A stretch of DNA of 64,000 nucleotides from Actinoplanes philippinensis (GTDB taxonomy: Bacteria; Actinomycetota; Actinomycetes; Mycobacteriales; Micromonosporaceae). Under the pieces are notes generated by a model that saw nothing but the letters and a program-made list of their open reading frames with translations, ran no database searches and was not told where the DNA came from. This document shows, piece after piece, positions 26,296 to 36,832 of this stretch (positions are counted from its first letter, which is position 1; every line of letters begins with the position of its first letter). The stretch is from positions 558,001 through 622,000 of the forward strand of contig NZ_FONV01000004.1 of the NCBI RefSeq assembly GCF_900113015.1, written 5' to 3'. The translations under genes were made by a program, and so were the position numbers.

Positions 26296-27257
26296 GCGTG
26301 CACCGCGGCTCGGCGATCCTCGGCGTCGGCGCGTACCGCCCCGCCCGGATCGTCGGCAACGACGAGGTCAGCGGCATGATCGATTCGTCCGACGAGTGGA
26401 TCCGGCGGCGCTCGGGCATCGTCACCCGCCGCTTCGCGGGGCCGGAGGAGACCGTCGTGACGATGGCGGCCGAGGCCGTGCGCAAGGCCGCGGCCCAGGC
26501 CGGAACCGATCCTCGTGACCTCGACGTGGTCCTGCTGGCGACGATGTCGCTGCTGCGCCAGTCACCGCCCGGCGCACCTCAGGTGGCCGAGCTGATCGGC
26601 GCCCGCCCGGCTGCCGGGATGGACCTGAACGCGGCCTGTTCCGGCTTCAGCTACGCGCTCGCGGTCGCCGACGGCCTGGTGCGTGCCGGCGCCCGCCGGG
26701 TCGCGGTGATCGGCTCGGAACGGATGAGCGACCTGATCGACAGCACTGACCGCAGCACCGCCTTCCTGTTCGGCGACGGAGCCGGCGCGGTCGTGGTCGG
26801 GGCCGCCGACACCCCGGGCATCGGCCCGGTCGTCTGGGGCAGCGACGGCAGCCGCCACCACCTCATCGCGCACGACCACGCCTGGGGGGCCGGCGACACG
26901 CACCCCTACATGCGGATGGCCGGGCCCGAGGTGTTCCGCTGGGCGACCGAGGCGGTTCCGGACATCTCCCGGCGTGCCCTGGCCGCGGCCCGGACGGAAC
27001 CGCACGAACTCGCCGCGTTCATCCCGCACCAGGCGAACCTGCGCATCGTCGAAGCCGCCGCCCGCTCGCTGGCGCTGCCCGCGCACACCGCGGTGGCCCG
27101 CGACGTCGTGCACTCCGGCAACACCTCGGCCGCTTCGATCCCGCTGGCCATGGAGGCGCTGCTGGCCCGGGGCGAGGCCGGCTCCGGGGGCCGGGCGCTC
27201 CTGGCCGGGTTCGGCGCCGGGCTCACCTACGCCGCTCAGGTGGTGACGCTGCCGTGA
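26292..27257 (+). CDS. Beta-ketoacyl-ACP synthase III-like enzyme (FabH family), 321 aa
   Basis: The start overlaps the ligase stop. The full KASIII catalytic triad is visible: Cys in [11 protein letters not shown] (about 117), His in [11 protein letters not shown] (about 245) and Asn in [11 protein letters not shown] (about 276). [12 protein letters not shown] is also present. The enzyme should therefore condense an acyl thioester with malonyl-ACP, or transfer an acyl group, rather than being an inactive homologue. Coupled between an acyl-AMP ligase and a carboxylase, it may start or extend a special short or fatty acyl chain. Housekeeping FabH is less likely because FabD, ACP and FabF are absent next to it. 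Confidence 0.93.
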   Translation: MSVHRGSAILGVGAYRPARIVGNDEVSGMIDSSDEWIRRRSGIVTRRFAGPEETVVTMAAEAVRKAAAQAGTDPRDLDVVLLATMSLLRQSPPGAPQVAELIGARPAAGMDLNAACSGFSYALAVADGLVRAGARRVAVIGSERMSDLIDSTDRSTAFLFGDGAGAVVVGAADTPGIGPVVWGSDGSRHHLIAHDHAWGAGDTHPYMRMAGPEVFRWATEAVPDISRRALAAARTEPHELAAFIPHQANLRIVEAAARSLALPAHTAVARDVVHSGNTSAASIPLAMEALLARGEAGSGGRALLAGFGAGLTYAAQVVTLP

Positions 27258-28816
27258 GCCTGACCACCGCGGAACAACTGGCGGAACTGCAGCGCCGGCG
27301 CGAGCAGGCCAGAGCGCCGTACGATCCGCGCGCCGTCCAGCGGCAACGCGACAAGGGCAAGCTGACCGCCCGGGAACGCATCGAGGCGCTGCTCGACCCG
27401 GACTCGTTCGTCGAGCTGGACGCCCTGGCCCGGCACCGCTGCCACAACTTCGGCATGGAGCGGGAGCGACCGTACGGCGACGGCGTCGTCACCGGCTACG
27501 GCACCGTCGACGGCCGGCCGGTGTGCGTCTTCGCCCAGGACTTCACCGTCTTCGGCGGCAGTCTCGGCGAGGTGTACGGCGAGAAGATCATCAAGGTGAT
27601 GGACCTGGCTCTGCGTACCGGCACCCCGATCATCGGCATCAACGACTCCGGCGGCGCGCGCATCCAGGAGGGTGTGGTTTCCCTGGCCTACTACGCCGAG
27701 CTGGTCCGACGGCACGTCGAGGCGTCCGGCGTGATCCCCCAGATCTCCATCATGGTCGGCCCGTGCGCGGGCGGCGCCGTCTACGCCCCGGCGATCACCG
27801 ACCTCGTGGTCATGGTCGACCGGATCGCGCACATGTTCGTCACCGGCCCCGAGGTGCTGCGCGCGGTCACCGGCCGCGACGTCGACCGCGAGGAGCTCGG
27901 TGGCGCGGCCAGCCACAACACCGTCTCCGGCAACGCCCACTATCTGGCCGCCGACGAGAAGGACGCCTTCGACTACGTCCGTACGGTGCTTGCGCATCTA
28001 CCGTCGAACAACATGTCCGATCCACCGGTGCTGCCCGTCGCGCAGACCGCCCGCGACCCGGAACTCGACCGGGCACTGGACGAGATCGTCCCGGACGACC
28101 GGAACCGGCCGTACGACATGACCACGGTGATCGAGACGGTGCTCGACGACGGCGCCCTCCTCGAGGTCCAGCCGCTCTTCGCCGGCAACATGATCTGCGG
28201 CTTCGGCCGGATCGAGGGCCACAGCGTGGGCGTCGTCGCGAACCAGCCCCTGCGCCTGGCGGGCGCGCTGGACATCGACGCGGCCGAGAAGGCGGCCCGG
28301 TTCATCCGGCTCTGCGACGCGTTCCACCTGCCCGTGGTGACCTTCGTCGACGTACCGGGCTTCCTGCCCAGCCCGGAGCAGGAACGCGGCGGCATCATCC
28401 GGCGCGGCGCGAAACTCATCTACGCATACGCCGAGGCCACCGTGCCCATGGTCACCGTGGTCACCCGCAAGGCCTACGGCGGCGGCTACGGCGTGATGGG
28501 GTCCAAACACCTGGGCACCGACGTCACCCTCGCCTGGCCCACCGCCGAGATCGCGGTCATGGGTGGCGACGGCGCGATCAGTGTGCTGTACCGGCGCGCT
28601 CTCCAGGACGCCGCCGACCCGGCCGCCGAGCGTGCCCGGCTGCGGGAGGAGTACGAACGCACGTTGTGCAACCCGTACCTGGCGGCTGAGCGCGGCTATG
28701 TGGACGAGGTCATCCTGCCCAGCGAGACCCGCTCCCGCGTCGCCGGCGCGCTGCGGGCGCTGCGCGACAAACGGGTGACCCGTGCGCCGCGCAAGCACGG
28801 GAACATTCCACTGTGA
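27254..28816 (+). CDS. Acyl-CoA carboxylase beta (carboxyltransferase) subunit, 520 aa
   Basis: The GTG start overlaps the KASIII stop (GTGA). It has both crotonase-like halves of the AccD/PccB family: [12 protein letters not shown] with the N-terminal oxyanion site (about 131), [13 protein letters not shown] (about 170), [21 protein letters not shown] (about 369) and [15 protein letters not shown] (about 405). With the biotin carboxylase alpha subunit encoded downstream it moves carboxyl from biotin to an acyl-CoA. At the position that separates propionyl (Asp) from acetyl (Ile) preference in characterised actinobacterial enzymes, this protein has Gly413, which leaves open a larger substrate. 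It may supply malonyl-CoA or an unusual extender. Confidence 0.95.
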   Translation: MSLTTAEQLAELQRRREQARAPYDPRAVQRQRDKGKLTARERIEALLDPDSFVELDALARHRCHNFGMERERPYGDGVVTGYGTVDGRPVCVFAQDFTVFGGSLGEVYGEKIIKVMDLALRTGTPIIGINDSGGARIQEGVVSLAYYAELVRRHVEASGVIPQISIMVGPCAGGAVYAPAITDLVVMVDRIAHMFVTGPEVLRAVTGRDVDREELGGAASHNTVSGNAHYLAADEKDAFDYVRTVLAHLPSNNMSDPPVLPVAQTARDPELDRALDEIVPDDRNRPYDMTTVIETVLDDGALLEVQPLFAGNMICGFGRIEGHSVGVVANQPLRLAGALDIDAAEKAARFIRLCDAFHLPVVTFVDVPGFLPSPEQERGGIIRRGAKLIYAYAEATVPMVTVVTRKAYGGGYGVMGSKHLGTDVTLAWPTAEIAVMGGDGAISVLYRRALQDAADPAAERARLREEYERTLCNPYLAAERGYVDEVILPSETRSRVAGALRALRDKRVTRAPRKHGNIPL

Positions 28817-28992
28817 TCGCCACGCCGCCCGACCCCGACGAGGTCGCCGCCGCGCTCGCCGTCCTCTGCCTGCTGTCCGCCTCCGCGCCGCCCGTGCCAC
28901 CGCCCGCCCGGCGGCGCCGGATCGGCACGTCACATCGGCCGGCCGTGGTGACCCGCGGTCCCGGAGCCTGGCGCCACAGCGCCTGGACCTGA
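28813..28992 (+). CDS. Acyl-CoA carboxylase epsilon subunit (AccE-like), 59 aa
   Basis: The GTG start overlaps the beta-subunit stop by four bases. This tiny protein has the features of actinobacterial carboxylase epsilon subunits: an N-terminal helix rich in Ala and Leu after [10 protein letters not shown], a proline/arginine-rich middle (PPARRRR) and a C-terminal [10 protein letters not shown] motif. The subunit bridges alpha and beta and raises activity. Position between the two large subunit genes supports the call. Confidence 0.88.
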   Translation: MIATPPDPDEVAAALAVLCLLSASAPPVPPPARRRRIGTSHRPAVVTRGPGAWRHSAWT

Positions 28993-29011
28993 TCCGTACG
29001 GGGAGATGAAG

Positions 29012-30745
<1,734 letters not shown>

Positions 30746-30763
30746 CCGCCCTGTCCTTCCCCC

Positions 30764-30792
30764 GCCGCGCCCGGTCATCGACCAGGCGCGGC
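30764..30792. terminator. Hairpin after the carboxylase operon
   Basis: An 8-bp inverted repeat (30764-30771 with 30785-30792) whose loop contains a further GGT/ACC pairing. It lies 18 bp after the carboxylase stop. Confidence 0.6.
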
Positions 30793-30817
30793 GTCGTGTC
30801 CGCGCCACGACATGACA

Positions 30818-30850
30818 GCGCCGCGACGATCCGGGGGATCGTCGCGGCGC
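30818..30850. terminator. Perfect 15-bp hairpin between convergent genes
   Basis: Arms 30818-30832 and 30836-30850 are perfectly complementary with a GGG loop, between the carboxylase operon and the convergent flavoenzyme gene ending at 30867. Probably bidirectional. Confidence 0.88.
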
Positions 30851-30866
30851 GAGCCGGCGGGAGGGA

Positions 30867-32048
30867 TCAGAGCAGCGCCGTCTGCGGGTCCTTGCCCAGC
30901 AGGAGCCGGCCGTACAGCTCCAGGTTGGTGTTGAGCACGATCCAGCCGTGCAGCGACAGTCCCTGGATGTCCCGGTGGAACCGCTGCAGCGGAACCGACC
31001 GCTTGATCACCGACGCGCCGCTGGCGCTGTACAGGATCTCCACGGCCTCCTTGCAGAGCTGGACGGCGTACGCGCTGTGCCCGCGGACCGCGCCACGCTC
31101 TTCCAGCGTCAGTTCCTCGTAGGCGTCGGCACGGGTCTGGAGCAGCTCGTACATCTGCTCGGAGAGCGCCTCGGCCGCTGCGATCCGGCTGGCCGCGGCA
31201 CCGATCTGGATCTGGGTCACCGGGTGCTCCGCCTGATCGTCCCAGGCGGTGTAGCTGATGCCTCGCCCGGGCAGCCGTTCGAGGAACATCTCGAGGGCTC
31301 CCCGGGCGATGCCGACGAAGGTGGCGACCGCCTGCGAGAACAGGAAGCTGTACAGGCCGTATCCGCGGCCGGGCGGCGGAGGCGGCAGCTCGATCCCCGC
31401 CGCGATCGCGGCCTCCGCCTCGGCGGGGATCACGACGCGGTGCGCCGGGACGTGGACGTCCCGCGCGTGGGTGGTGCAACTGCCGGTCGCGGCCAGCGAC
31501 GACGCGTTCCAGTCGTCGTCGACGGTGAACTGGTCGATCGGAACCAGCACCACCGCCTCGTCCACGCTGCCGTCCGGACGTTCGACGTTGGCGAGCATCA
31601 TGTTCCAGTCGGCGCCGCGGCAGCCGGAGTTGAAGCCCCAGGTCCCGTTGAGGGTGTAACCGTCACCGGCCGGCACCAGCGTGCCGGTCGGGCTGAATCC
31701 GCCGGAGATGCGCACCGACGGATTCTTGAATACCTCGGACTGCAGCTCCTCGGGGAACAGGCTGACCATCCATGCGCTGGACACCCAGACCATCGACACC
31801 CAACTGCTGGACGGGCATCCCCGGGCGATCTCGGCGAGCACCGCGGACTGCTCCCGCAGGGAGAGGTCCAGCCCGCCGAAGGCGCGCGGGGTCGCCATCC
31901 GGAACACCCCGGCCGCCTCCAGCAGGTCCAGGTTGGCCACCGGCAGCCATCGCTGGTCCTCGGCCTGCTGGCCGTTCGCCCGCAGAGCGGGAACGATGTC
32001 CTTGACGGCGGACAGCAACGACGACGCCTCGCTGCCGATCTTCGTCAT
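30867..32048 (-). CDS. Acyl-CoA-dehydrogenase-fold flavoenzyme, group D hydroxylase-like (393 aa), copy 1
   Basis: ATG 32048 follows GAGGAG by five bases; an upstream ATG at 32066 lacks a better RBS. The fold is that of acyl-CoA dehydrogenases, but the pattern fits two-component flavin hydroxylases or oxidases of the HsaA/ActVA-ORF5 type: FGGLDLSLREQ, the active-site-region GCPSSSWV, SGGFSPTGT, LNGTWGFNSGCRGADW and a C-terminal QRFHRDIQGLSLHGW. These use reduced flavin supplied in trans, plausibly by the reductase at 18,916. True acyl-CoA dehydrogenase activity, or dehydrogenation of a ring C-N or C-C bond, remains possible. A close paralogue lies at 38,439. Fold secure; reaction not. Confidence 0.88.
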   Translation of the reverse strand: MTKIGSEASSLLSAVKDIVPALRANGQQAEDQRWLPVANLDLLEAAGVFRMATPRAFGGLDLSLREQSAVLAEIARGCPSSSWVSMVWVSSAWMVSLFPEELQSEVFKNPSVRISGGFSPTGTLVPAGDGYTLNGTWGFNSGCRGADWNMMLANVERPDGSVDEAVVLVPIDQFTVDDDWNASSLAATGSCTTHARDVHVPAHRVVIPAEAEAAIAAGIELPPPPPGRGYGLYSFLFSQAVATFVGIARGALEMFLERLPGRGISYTAWDDQAEHPVTQIQIGAAASRIAAAEALSEQMYELLQTRADAYEELTLEERGAVRGHSAYAVQLCKEAVEILYSASGASVIKRSVPLQRFHRDIQGLSLHGWIVLNTNLELYGRLLLGKDPQTALL

Positions 32049-32171
32049 ACAAGCTCCTCGGATCAAGGTCGCTGTCGTCCCGTGGCAGGAGACGGCGGCT
32101 CAGGTCAGCGGCATGGCGCTGATGACGAGGAAAGACTCGCAGGACGCTCTCCCTGGCCGGTAATCGATCGT

Positions 32172-32519
32172 TCACCCGTTCTCCGGAATGGGGACCGCCC
32201 GCTCCGGCAGGTATTCCCGGCCCCACGCGCCGAGCGGCTTCAGCGCGTCATTGAGGGCGATGCCGCGCGTGGTCAGCGCATATTCCACCCGCATCGTCGA
32301 CCCGTCGAATGCGCGGCGGCTGACGATGCCGTCGGCCTCCAGCTCGCGCAGATGCTGGATCAGCACTTTCTCACTCACGCCGGGAATGAGCCTGCGCAGT
32401 TCACCGAAGCGTCTCGGCTCGCCGCTGAGAGCCCAGAGGATGACCACCTTCCACTTCCCGCTGATGATCTCGACCGCGGCATCGAGACCACAGTGGGTGG
32501 GCCTTACCCTGACGCTCAT
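32172..32519 (-). CDS. HxlR-family winged-helix regulator (115 aa)
   Basis: ATG 32519 opens a full-length HxlR protein. Landmarks are GKWKVVILWALSGEPRRFGELRR (helix 1 to the wing region), the recognition-helix segment GVSEKVLIQHLRELEADGIV, and EYALTTRG in the wing. Cys10, just before the first DNA-binding helix (THCGLDAAVE), matches the redox- or electrophile-sensing Cys found in many HxlR proteins. It reads in the same direction as the flavoenzyme gene 123 bp downstream and away from the imine-reductase-like gene, so both are candidate targets. A GTAAGTAC box at 32,771 could be its operator. Confidence 0.93.
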   Translation of the reverse strand: MSVRVRPTHCGLDAAVEIISGKWKVVILWALSGEPRRFGELRRLIPGVSEKVLIQHLRELEADGIVSRRAFDGSTMRVEYALTTRGIALNDALKPLGAWGREYLPERAVPIPENG

Positions 32520-32670
32520 CGCACCACCTTACGTATCGAGGACCGTCACGCAACGCGTTCGTTCGACCGGGGCAGTGTAACGCTTGTCGGACTTCGCCCG
32601 GTGCCGCGCACCCCGGCGGAGGACACGCACCGGCCCCCGCAGCGCCCCGCCCGGCCCCCGCGGACCGATG

Positions 32671-32688
32671 GTTACCGCTCGATGAGTC
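32671..32688 (+). promoter_or_regulatory. GTTACCG box, weak second heptamer
   Basis: GTTACCG (32671-32677) is followed after four bases by ATGAGTC, which shares only ATGA with the second heptamer at 23,971. This is a possible third SARP site, weaker than the others and far (about 195 bp) from the start codon. Confidence 0.3.
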
Positions 32689-32770
32689 ATATGTGAACAA
32701 CGGTGGCTACCCTATTCCGGCGCTCATTTCTCGACAATTTCCGGGAGCCCGGACGACCGCTCACCTTGCA

Positions 32771-32778
32771 GTAAGTAC
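32771..32778. promoter_or_regulatory. GTAAGTAC box upstream of the imine-reductase-like gene
   Basis: The same octamer as the pair at 23,866-23,891, here inside AGTAAGTACTT, which contains the palindrome AAGTACTT. It lies about 105 bp before the start at 32,883 and about 250 bp from the HxlR start. Confidence 0.45.
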
Positions 32779-32882
32779 TTGATCGCCGACGACGTGCCCA
32801 CCTAGCCTGGGATGGCGTTTTCGAGGACCGTGGCCGCGTCTGCCGGTTTCGAGACGAGCACGCTTTCTGCAGAATCGAGAGG

Positions 32883-33773
32883 ATGGCCCTGGTGGCTGAG
32901 GAAAATCGCGTACCCGTTACCGTGATCGGCCTGGGAATGATGGGATCCGCCCTGGCCTCCGCATATCTCAAGGCCGGTCACCCCACCACCGTCTGGAACC
33001 GCTCGGCGGACAAGGCCGCCGCCCTCGCCGGGCAGGGTGCGATCCAGGCCGGTGACATCAAGGACGCCGTCGCGGCCAGCGACGTGCTCGTCGTCTGCGT
33101 GGTCGACTACACCGCGCTGCGCACGATCCTGGAGCCGGTGCAGAGCAGCCTCGCCGGCAAGGTGATCGTCAACCTGACCTCCGGCCTGCCGGCCGACGCC
33201 CGTACCACGGCGGAGTGGGCGAAATCGGTCGGCGCGCGCTACCTCGACGGCTACATCATGACCGTCCCGCCCGCTGTCGGCCTGCCCCAGACGCTGCTGT
33301 TCTACGGCGGCTCGCAGGAGGTCTTCACCGAGTTCGAGCCGACGCTCAAGGTGCTCGGCGGCAACAGCATCTTCCTGGGCGAGGACCCCGGTGTCGCCGC
33401 GCTGTACGACCTGTCGCTGCTCGGCATCCTATGGTCGTCGCTCTCCAGCGCCCTGCACGGTTTCGCCCTGCTCGCCAGTGAGGGGATCCCGGCCGCCGCG
33501 CTGGCGCCCTTCATCGAGAGCTGGATCACGCACGTGGTCCAGCCCAGCATCGCCGGCGCCGCGCAGCAGGTCGACGCCAAGCAGTATGCGACCTCCATCT
33601 CGACCGTCGGCCTGAACGCCACCGGCCTGGTGAAGATGGTCGAGGCCAGCGAGGGACAGGGCATCCGGCCCGACCTCATGGTGCCGATCCGCGACCTGCT
33701 GGCGGAACGCGCCGCGAGCGGGCACGGCGACGAGGCGCTGGCCAGCCTGATCGAGGTCATCAAGAAGGGCTGA
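32883..33773 (+). CDS. NAD(P)H-dependent imine-reductase-like enzyme (IRED family), 296 aa
   Basis: The Rossmann start VTVIGLGMMGSALASAYLKAG with VWNRSADKA (NADPH-type after beta-2) and the all-helical C-terminal half fit the beta-hydroxyacid dehydrogenase/imine reductase superfamily. The C-terminal pattern (LASEGIPAAALAPF, VDAKQYATSIST, VEASEGQGIRPDLMVPIRDLL, SGHGDEALASL) is typical of imine reductases rather than 3-hydroxyisobutyrate dehydrogenase, and the catalytic Lys of the latter family is not evident. It should reduce a C=N bond, probably cyclic. Beside an aminotransferase and a PKS it fits reduction of a cyclic imine formed from an amino-polyketide. A GTG at 32,892 is an alternative start. 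Confidence 0.85.
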   Translation: MALVAEENRVPVTVIGLGMMGSALASAYLKAGHPTTVWNRSADKAAALAGQGAIQAGDIKDAVAASDVLVVCVVDYTALRTILEPVQSSLAGKVIVNLTSGLPADARTTAEWAKSVGARYLDGYIMTVPPAVGLPQTLLFYGGSQEVFTEFEPTLKVLGGNSIFLGEDPGVAALYDLSLLGILWSSLSSALHGFALLASEGIPAAALAPFIESWITHVVQPSIAGAAQQVDAKQYATSISTVGLNATGLVKMVEASEGQGIRPDLMVPIRDLLAERAASGHGDEALASLIEVIKKG

Positions 33774-33791
33774 ACCACATCTCCCCCGGTG

Positions 33792-33826
33792 AGGCCCGGA
33801 CCGCCGTGACGGCGGTCCGGGCCTTT
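33792..33826 (+). terminator. Rho-independent terminator after the imine-reductase-like gene
   Basis: Perfect 15-bp arms (33792-33806, 33810-33824) with a TGA loop, followed by TT on the + strand. Confidence 0.88.
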
Positions 33827-33938
33827 CAGCTGTGCCGGAGGCCGGGCACTGCGACGAAGACCGATCGATGAGTACGCGCTTACACCGGCTTCCTAGGGTC
33901 CTCATCGTTGCCGAATCCATCGCCGGGGAAGGACCACC

Positions 33939-35195
33939 ATGTACGACGAGAAGTGTCCGTATTCCATCGATCCTGCCGGACGTGACATCCACGGTGAGGC
34001 CGCGAAGTTGCGTGCCCGGGGGCCGGCCACCCAGGTCGAGCTCCCCGGTGGCGTGGTGGTGTGGACCGTGACCGACACCGCTCTGATCAAGCGCCTGCTC
34101 ACCGATCCACGAGTCTCCCGCGACACCTACCAGCACTGGCCCGCGTGGGAGAACGGGGAGAGCGAGCTCGCCCGGACGTGGCCGCTCGCCATGTGGGTCG
34201 CCGACCGCAACATGATCACCGCGTACGGCGCCGAGCACAGTCGCCTGCGCCGTCTGGTCGCGAAGGCCTTCACCACCCGCCGTACCAACGCGCTGCAGCC
34301 CCGGATCGAGGCGATCGTCGCGAGTCTGCTCGACCAGATCGCCGACCTGGCCGCGGACGGGCCGGTCGATCTGCGGGCCACCTTCGCGTACGGCCTGCCG
34401 ACCCAGGTCATCTCGGAGATGCTCGGGGTGCCCGACGACATCCGTGACGAGCTGCTCGGGATCATCGGCGCGTGGATGACCGGGGAGATGTCCGAGGAGG
34501 AGGCCGCCACCCTCGAGGAACGGGTCTACACCCTGCTGGCGCGTCTGGTCGGCCACAAACGCGACCACCCCGGCGACGACGTGATCAGCGCGCTGATCGC
34601 CGCCCGTGACGACGAGGACGGGCCGGGCCTCACCGAGCGGGAGCTGGTGGACACCGTCCTGCTCACCTTCACCGCCGGGCACGAGACCACCGCCAACCTG
34701 CTCGACCAGGCGATCTACGCCCTGCTGACCCACCCCGCCCAGCTGGCCATGGTGCGTGACGGCCGGGCCTCGTGGAGCGACGTCATCGAGGAGACGATCC
34801 GCTCGGAGGCGCCCTTCGCCAACCTGCCGATGCGCTACGCGGTGGAGGACATCGAGATCGACGACGAGATCACCATCGCCAAGGGCGAGCCCATCATGAT
34901 CTCGTTCGCCGCGGCCGGGCGGGATCCCGCCGTGCACGGACCGGACGCGGACACCTTTGACATCACCCGGCCGACCCGGGGCGACCACATCGGTTTCGGT
35001 CACGGCGTGCACTACTGCATCGGTGCTCCGCTGGCCCGGCTGGAGGCCCGCATCGCCCTGCCCGCGCTCTTCGAGCGGTTCGACGCCATGGAGCTGGCCG
35101 TGCCGGCGGACCGGATCGTGCCGCTGACGTCGTTCGTCTCCAACGGCCACCAGGAACTGCCGGTCCTGCTCAGGTCCGGACGCACGGCGAGCTGA
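33939..35195 (+). CDS. Cytochrome P450 monooxygenase (418 aa)
   Basis: ATG 33939 follows GGGAAGGA. All P450 signatures are present: oxygen-activating I helix TFTAGHETTA (about 245), EETIRSE (ExxR, about 286), and the heme loop FGHGVHYCIGAPLAR with the proximal Cys at about 361. Length and soluble N-terminus match bacterial class I enzymes. No ferredoxin is encoded nearby, so electrons must come from elsewhere. Its place among tailoring genes suggests hydroxylation or epoxidation of the polyketide. It has its own promoter region after a strong terminator and a hairpin behind it. The substrate cannot be read from the sequence. Confidence 0.96.
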   Translation: MYDEKCPYSIDPAGRDIHGEAAKLRARGPATQVELPGGVVVWTVTDTALIKRLLTDPRVSRDTYQHWPAWENGESELARTWPLAMWVADRNMITAYGAEHSRLRRLVAKAFTTRRTNALQPRIEAIVASLLDQIADLAADGPVDLRATFAYGLPTQVISEMLGVPDDIRDELLGIIGAWMTGEMSEEEAATLEERVYTLLARLVGHKRDHPGDDVISALIAARDDEDGPGLTERELVDTVLLTFTAGHETTANLLDQAIYALLTHPAQLAMVRDGRASWSDVIEETIRSEAPFANLPMRYAVEDIEIDDEITIAKGEPIMISFAAAGRDPAVHGPDADTFDITRPTRGDHIGFGHGVHYCIGAPLARLEARIALPALFERFDAMELAVPADRIVPLTSFVSNGHQELPVLLRSGRTAS

Positions 35196-35202
35196 GCAGC
35201 AC

Positions 35203-35235
35203 GGCCCCCGGAGCACGCTCGGCGCTCCGGGGGCC
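35203..35235. terminator. 12-bp hairpin between P450 and aldehyde dehydrogenase genes
   Basis: Arms 35203-35214 and 35224-35235 are perfectly complementary around a 9-nt loop, eight bases after each convergent stop, so probably bidirectional. Confidence 0.85.
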
Positions 35236-35242
35236 GGCCCGG

Positions 35243-36736
35243 TCAGGCGTCGCCGTAGGCGGTCCAGACGGTCTTGATCTCCAGGTAGGCGTCGAGGTTC
35301 GCGCGGCCCATCTCGCGGCCGATCCCCGAATGGCGTACGCCACCCCACGGCGCCGCCGGATCCCCCGACGCCCAGCAGTTGATGTAGAACATGCCGCACC
35401 GCAGGCGCTCGGCCAACTGGTGCGCCCGGCTGAGGCTGGTCGTCCACACGCCCGCGGCCAGCCCGTACGCGCTGTCGTTCGCCATCCGGACCGCGTCCTC
35501 GACATCGTCGAACGGCGTGACCACGAGCACCGGCCCGAAGATCTCCTCACGCACGATCCGCATGTCCGCTGTCACACCGGTGAAGATCATCGGCCGCACG
35601 TAGTAGCCATCCACCGGCTCGGCGGGCGGCACCTCGCCCACGGCCAGCCGGGCGCCGGCCGCCAGCCCGCCGACGACGTACTCGCGTACCCGGTGGTACT
35701 GCTCGGCGGAGACCAGCGGGCCGTACCCGGTCGAGCGATCCAGCGCCGGGCCGACGACCGCGTCGCGGGCGGCTGCCGCCAGGCCGTCGACGACCTTGTC
35801 GTGCAGACTCCGGTGCACGTACAGGCGGGAGCCCGCCACACAGCTCTGCCCGCTGTTGAAGAACACGCCGTCGAACGTTCCGGCGATCGCGGCCTCCAGG
35901 TCCGCGTCGTCCAGGATCAGGTTCGGGCTCTTGCCGCCGAGCTCCAGGGTCACCCGCTTGAGGTCGCCACCCGCTCGTGCGGCGATCTCCCGGCCGGCCC
36001 GGGTCGAGCCGGTGAATGCGATCTTGGCGACGTCCGGGTGGGCCACCAGCGCGGCTCCGGTCCGATCGTCGCCCGGCAGCACGTTGACCACACCGGGCGG
36101 GAAGCCCGCCTCGACGGTCAGTTCGGCGAGCCGCAGCGCGGTCAACGGCGTCTGCGCGGCCGGTTTGAGGACGACGGTGCAGCCGGCGGCGAGCGCGGGA
36201 GCGAGTTTCCAGGCGGCCATCATCAACGGGAAGTTCCACGGGATGATCTGGGCGCAGACGCCGGCCGGCTCGAGGCGGGTGTAGCACAGCGTGCCCGGGG
36301 TCATCACCGGGATGGTGGCGCCCTCCAGCTTGGAGGGCCATCCGCTGTAGTAGCGGAAGTGCTCGATCGTGGCCGGAACGTCCATGTACTCGTTGATCGT
36401 CACCGGCTTGCCGGCGTTGATCGCCTCCAGTTCGGCCAGCTCCGCCGCGTTCCGCTCGATGAGGTCGGCGAGCGAGGCCAGCAGGAGGCCGCGGGCCGCC
36501 GCGGGCATCCGCCCCCACTCGCCGGCGAGTGCGGCACGGGCCGCGCGGACAGCCGCGTCGACGTCCGCCTCACCGGCGTGGGCGACCTCGGTCAGCGCCG
36601 CGCCGGTCGACGGATCGATCAAGGGCAGCGACCGGCCCTCGGCGGCGGGAACGAACCGGCCGCCGATGAACAGCTGATGCGTACGTCCGAGGAAGGTCCG
36701 GGCCGGCTCGCCGAGCCGTGCGGTCGGGGACTCCAT
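35243..36736 (-). CDS. NAD(P)-dependent aldehyde dehydrogenase (497 aa)
   Basis: ATG 36736 with AAGGAG nine bases upstream is preferred over an upstream ATG at 36787. The family is clear: IIPWNFPLMMAAWKLAPALAAG (about 155), FTGSTRAGREI for the cofactor, VTLELGGKSPN with the general base Glu (about 255), FFNSGQSCVAGSRLYV with the nucleophile Cys (about 288), and EEIFGPVLVV. It oxidises an aldehyde to an acid. Amine oxidase products are aldehydes, so working with the neighbouring amine oxidase (36,833) is plausible, although that enzyme seems to be exported. It could also be a general aldehyde-detoxifying enzyme not tied to the cluster. Confidence 0.95.
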   Translation of the reverse strand: MESPTARLGEPARTFLGRTHQLFIGGRFVPAAEGRSLPLIDPSTGAALTEVAHAGEADVDAAVRAARAALAGEWGRMPAAARGLLLASLADLIERNAAELAELEAINAGKPVTINEYMDVPATIEHFRYYSGWPSKLEGATIPVMTPGTLCYTRLEPAGVCAQIIPWNFPLMMAAWKLAPALAAGCTVVLKPAAQTPLTALRLAELTVEAGFPPGVVNVLPGDDRTGAALVAHPDVAKIAFTGSTRAGREIAARAGGDLKRVTLELGGKSPNLILDDADLEAAIAGTFDGVFFNSGQSCVAGSRLYVHRSLHDKVVDGLAAAARDAVVGPALDRSTGYGPLVSAEQYHRVREYVVGGLAAGARLAVGEVPPAEPVDGYYVRPMIFTGVTADMRIVREEIFGPVLVVTPFDDVEDAVRMANDSAYGLAAGVWTTSLSRAHQLAERLRCGMFYINCWASGDPAAPWGGVRHSGIGREMGRANLDAYLEIKTVWTAYGDA

Positions 36737-36773
36737 GGCAAAACGCTCCTTCTCTCTCCACGAGGACAGACGG

Positions 36774-36812
36774 CGCCGGCCGGCCACCGACCGTGTCGGT
36801 GACCGGCCGGCG
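36774..36812 (-). terminator. Hairpin downstream of the amine oxidase gene
   Basis: Arms of 18 nt (36774-36791, 36795-36812) pair except at one position (36784 with 36802), with a CGT loop. It starts about 20 bp after the amine oxidase stop and precedes the aldehyde dehydrogenase promoter. Confidence 0.8.
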
Positions 36813-36832
36813 GGTCACGAGGGCACTACCGG

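Larger units (their letters stand above)
32520..32882. other. 363-bp divergent intergenic region
   Basis: No gene is supported here. It contains promoters for the HxlR gene (left) and the imine-reductase-like gene (right). Recognisable elements are GTTACCG at 32,671-32,677 followed at an 11-bp step by ATGAGTC, a CATATG palindrome near 32,689, and GTAAGTAC at 32,771-32,778. Confidence 0.6.
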
